Shown here piece after piece: positions 44,298-46,951 of a stretch of DNA of 46,951 nucleotides. The position numbers and the translations under genes were made by a program. Position 1 is the stretch's first letter. Every line of letters begins with the position of its first letter. This DNA comes from an uncultured Synergistales bacterium (GTDB lineage: Bacteria > Synergistota > Synergistia > Synergistales > Aminobacteriaceae): positions 1-46,951 of the forward strand of contig CAJOEM010000008.1 in NCBI GenBank assembly GCA_905233725.1. Direction: 5' to 3'. The notes beneath the pieces were generated by a model. That model saw nothing but the letters and a program-made list of their open reading frames with translations, was not told the DNA's origin and did no database searches.

Positions 44298-44987
44298 ATG
44301 ATAGCAACATTGTTAATTTTATCGGCGTTAATAATATCTGTAATTTTTAACGTTCATTTGATGAAACGCAAGACTGATTCGCAGCAAAATCGTTCGGTCA
44401 GGACGGCGATATTGTCCGGGATTCAAAATGTGAGCGAGCTTTCGACGGTTCGTGAGAGATTCCAGTCAGTTGTGTCGTTTTCTGAGGGAATGAAGATGCC
44501 GTTTTTCGATATGAATATTCCCGGCACAACGAGAAAATTTATCCTGAAATATTGCGGAACGATTGTGTGTTCGTGTGATTTATCGAAGGCGCAGGTTTCT
44601 GAGAGATTCGATGTGAATCGCGTTAGAATAGTTGTGCCACACAGCCAAGTTCAAGACGTTTATGCGGACATGAACAGTTTTGAAGTGTATGATCAAAGCG
44701 CAGGAATTTTTACGTCGGTGAAACTTGAGGATCAGAATCGTGAAGTGAATCTGGATTTGCAGAATGTTCGAGAACACGCGCTACAGAATGGTATTTTGGC
44801 TCAATCGGACGAGAATGCGCGGAAAATTCTCGCATCAGTTGCGGCATCATTCGGAATGGAATCGGAAATTGTTTTCCTGGACGCTGGCGAGAAGTTTGAA
44901 GAATTAGCGAACTCTGGAGGATTTCAGAGAATTGCGGAATCGTTTGTGAAATCGGACGAAAATTTGCAAGTCGTAGAGAGTAAGTAA
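44298..44987 (+). CDS. DUF4230 membrane-anchored protein
   Basis: The 229-residue protein has one N-terminal membrane helix (about 2-20) and a soluble domain that fits the DUF4230 family: an early SELSTVRERFQSVVSFSEG segment, a central IVCSCDLSKAQVSERFD strand pair and a C-terminal helical AQSDENARKILASVAASFGM segment. Family function is unknown. It has GGAGGG 7 nt before the ATG, its own promoter-like element and its own terminator, so it seems to be a single-gene unit. Confidence 0.75.
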   Translation: MIATLLILSALIISVIFNVHLMKRKTDSQQNRSVRTAILSGIQNVSELSTVRERFQSVVSFSEGMKMPFFDMNIPGTTRKFILKYCGTIVCSCDLSKAQVSERFDVNRVRIVVPHSQVQDVYADMNSFEVYDQSAGIFTSVKLEDQNREVNLDLQNVREHALQNGILAQSDENARKILASVAASFGMESEIVFLDAGEKFEELANSGGFQRIAESFVKSDENLQVVESK

Positions 44988-45016
44988 CGGGTAAGTAATA
45001 TTAATATGCGATTGAG

Positions 45017-45055
45017 AAGCTCCCAGAGAATTGAATTTCCCACGGGAGCTTTTTT
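45017..45055 (+). terminator. Rho-independent terminator of the DUF4230 gene
   Basis: AAGCTCCC (45017-45024) pairs with GGGAGCTT (45044-45051) and the T-run continues to 45055. It separates this unit from the convergent fliD. Confidence 0.85.
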
Positions 45056-45064
45056 GTGATTGAA

Positions 45065-46951
45065 TTAGCTGCTGCTGCTGGAACTTGAGGAGTAGCCGTT
45101 CAACTGGTTCAAGATTGCCGCGATTGAGTTCGCCTGTTGAGATAAACTTGAAATTTGCTGTTCTGCAGAGTTGTATCTCGAACGCAAAGTTTCTTCCTGA
45201 CGATCGAGCCTGTCTTGATAATCGCTCAAATATTCGTCAATGTCCGAGATTTGATTCTCGATATTTTCGATCTCACGCGTCAAAACTCCGGAAGTGTCGC
45301 CTGAACTCGTCAGCATAGATTTCACCCACGTGTCCATTTGACCAGCGAATTTCAGCATTAACGCCTGAACTTCATCGGGATTATCTTCGAGAGCTTCCAT
45401 AAATTCACTCGAATCGAAAACGATTTCACCGGATTTGCCGTAATCGTCGGAAGTTGTCTGCAGTCCAATCTGGTACAAGCCTTTGTACGTGTAATTGAGC
45501 TTCAACGCGTTCATTGCGCCGGTTCCGGATAAAGTGATCTCGTTGCTTGTCGTGGATTTGATCGAGAGTTTATCGTCATCGATTGCGAATTTCACGAGCG
45601 GTTCCTGGCGTAACTTGCCGTCCTCATCGTAGTAAATATCGTAGAACGGGTCAGTTATCTTGGAATTTTTCTCAACGTCGAGTTTTTTCAGCAGAGTTTC
45701 GAGAGTGTCGTCGGTATTGACGGTTAAGTCCGCGTATTTTCCATCGGCGTAGCGTATTCGCAAAGTAGACGAAGATTTCAGACCGTTGAAGCCCATTGTT
45801 CCGTAGACTGAATCAGAACTTGCTCTCTCTGTGAATGTGAAAACGAAATTCTGAGAGATTAAGTCACGCATTTGTGATTTCGTCTGTCTAAGCAGAGAGT
45901 TTCCGTGCAGAAGTCCCCAACGCATTCTGAAGTCGTCTGAGTCAACAGTTGCGGCGGTAGTTTCGTCGAGCTGTTTTTCGGACATACGCGTGTTAATCCA
46001 GCTCATGATGCTATTATAACTATCGACCATTGTTTGGATCGATTCGACAGCTTTTTCCGCATCGTGAGAAACTTCGAGGGAAACTTCGCCCACACCGGTC
46101 AAGTGAATAGTCATGCCTTTGATTAGTTCGTTGTTGTAATCCTCGCCGATGTAATTTGACGAGCGTGTTTCGCGTTCGCCGTCAAGATAGAAAACTGCGT
46201 CCTGAGCTGCGGTGAAATGTTCTTCGTATTTAGCCAGAGCTTTCTTGTAATCGTCATCATCTTCGCCGTTTGTGTAATCGTCCGGGTCTGGCAGATCTCT
46301 TTCGTCGTAATCCAAGCCAAGAACACTGAGCAAATTATCGTTGTCCGAATCGAGCGTGAAAGTGTTGATGTTGTAGGCGTATTCAGCATTGATTGTGTCG
46401 CCGTAAGAGGGCAGATTTGAGTTAGGAGTTCGTGACGGAGCAGCCCAGTTGAGATACATCATGGTATCGTGCGTATCCAAGTCTGATGCCTTAGTAAAGT
46501 TCACACCGAGATCGCTGATTGCCTCATCGTCATCAAATTCGTAAGTATTGCCATCGAAAGTGATCGAAGAGATACTGCCGTTTGCGGACGTGAAGCCCAT
46601 TTCGGTCATGTCGATGCTGTCCTGATAACTTCTGAACGCTGAATAATTATGCGTCAAATTGCCGTCTGTGTCATAAAGATTGATCGTGTAAACTGAGCTT
46701 TGTCCCGGGTCAGGTTGATACCAGGTTATGTCGTTACCGTCGGAGTCAGTCGTGTTCCATTTGATAGTTGCGTTTGCGTCATCGTCCTGATCGATCTCGA
46801 AGTCGTAGCCCTCGTAGTAAATTCTGTCGCCGTAAGTTATAGTGATTGTGTCAGCTTTCTGGAATTTTGCGTAAGTTGGCACATCCGGCACGTATGAATT
46901 TACGTCGGCAGTTCTGATTGAGTCAGTGTCGTTTCGAGCGAGATTGAACGT
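45065..46951 (-). CDS. fliD: Flagellar hook-associated protein 2 (FliD cap), 5' end off window
   Basis: FliD caps the growing flagellar filament and helps flagellin fold into place. The frame stays open through the right edge, so the listed GTG at 46891 is internal; at least 628 residues belong to the protein. FliD_C is clear: DAVFYLDGERETRSSNYIGE, an IKGMTIHLTGVGEVSLEV segment and VDSYNSIMSWINTRMSE, then a C-terminal coiled coil (IENIENQISDIDEYLSDYQD) and a run of eight Ser. Before FliD_C lies a long acidic, Asp/Tyr-rich region of about 200 residues that is not usual for compact FliD proteins. Confidence 0.9.
   Translation of the reverse strand, partial: TFNLARNDTDSIRTADVNSYVPDVPTYAKFQKADTITITYGDRIYYEGYDFEIDQDDDANATIKWNTTDSDGNDITWYQPDPGQSSVYTINLYDTDGNLTHNYSAFRSYQDSIDMTEMGFTSANGSISSITFDGNTYEFDDDEAISDLGVNFTKASDLDTHDTMMYLNWAAPSRTPNSNLPSYGDTINAEYAYNINTFTLDSDNDNLLSVLGLDYDERDLPDPDDYTNGEDDDDYKKALAKYEEHFTAAQDAVFYLDGERETRSSNYIGEDYNNELIKGMTIHLTGVGEVSLEVSHDAEKAVESIQTMVDSYNSIMSWINTRMSEKQLDETTAATVDSDDFRMRWGLLHGNSLLRQTKSQMRDLISQNFVFTFTERASSDSVYGTMGFNGLKSSSTLRIRYADGKYADLTVNTDDTLETLLKKLDVEKNSKITDPFYDIYYDEDGKLRQEPLVKFAIDDDKLSIKSTTSNEITLSGTGAMNALKLNYTYKGLYQIGLQTTSDDYGKSGEIVFDSSEFMEALEDNPDEVQALMLKFAGQMDTWVKSMLTSSGDTSGVLTREIENIENQISDIDEYLSDYQDRLDRQEETLRSRYNSAEQQISSLSQQANSIAAILNQLNGYSSSSSSSS

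Noticed and set aside
1-46951. rRNA or tRNA genes
   Set aside because: I found no cloverleaf with conserved T-loop sequence and no rRNA signatures in the intergenic stretches.

Overview
The window looks like a chromosomal segment of an AT-leaning, diderm, flagellated bacterium, probably anaerobic. It carries an outer-membrane secretin with a near-complete type II secretion system (T2SS), an RND efflux pair, a flagellar cap protein, a Trk potassium system and a type I-C CRISPR operon. The gene repertoire and the many TTG/GTG starts fit Synergistota (Synergistaceae-like). That placement is an inference from gene content; no rRNA or tRNA gene was recognised in the window.

Layout. 1-3933 (minus): type I-C CRISPR effector operon cas5c-cas8c-(internal cas11c)-cas7c-cas4, with cas4 cut by the left edge and no cas3 in front of cas5c. 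3934-4586: gene-free stretch holding an IS200/IS605-like right-end / omega-RNA-like remnant and the terminator of the next operon. 4587-8796 (minus): RND pump and its periplasmic adaptor. 8888-20949 (minus): T2SS genes transcribed in the order gspJ-K-L-M-N-C-I-D-E-[coiled-coil gene]-F-G-H, then a tiny ORF that copies the tail of the last pseudopilin. 20968-24690 (minus): an O-antigen-ligase-like membrane protein and a membrane-fused spermidine-synthase-like protein, which read into the T2SS genes.

24755-31746 (minus): a compact cell-envelope operon mltG-ftsK-acyl-ACP thioesterase-trkA-trkH. 31784-34447 (minus): an ADP-ribosylation module of zinc macrodomain, SirTM-type sirtuin and an AlbA_2/HATPase protein. 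The three genes overlap, and the lipoyl-carrier genes usually found with SirTM are absent. 34529-42021 (plus): polA, a PpiD/SurA-like membrane chaperone with a long tandem-repeat tail, and carB. 42099-44209 (minus): a DUF815 ATPase and a J-domain protein that has no standard start codon. 44298-44987 (plus): a DUF4230 membrane protein. 45065-46951 (minus): fliD, cut by the right edge.

The most interesting items are the SirTM/macrodomain/AlbA_2 operon without GcvH-L and LplA2, the 21-residue-repeat coiled-coil gene inside the T2SS operon, the IS605-like guide-RNA-type remnant where cas3 would normally sit, the duplicated pseudopilin tail, and two genes that seem to start at non-standard codons.
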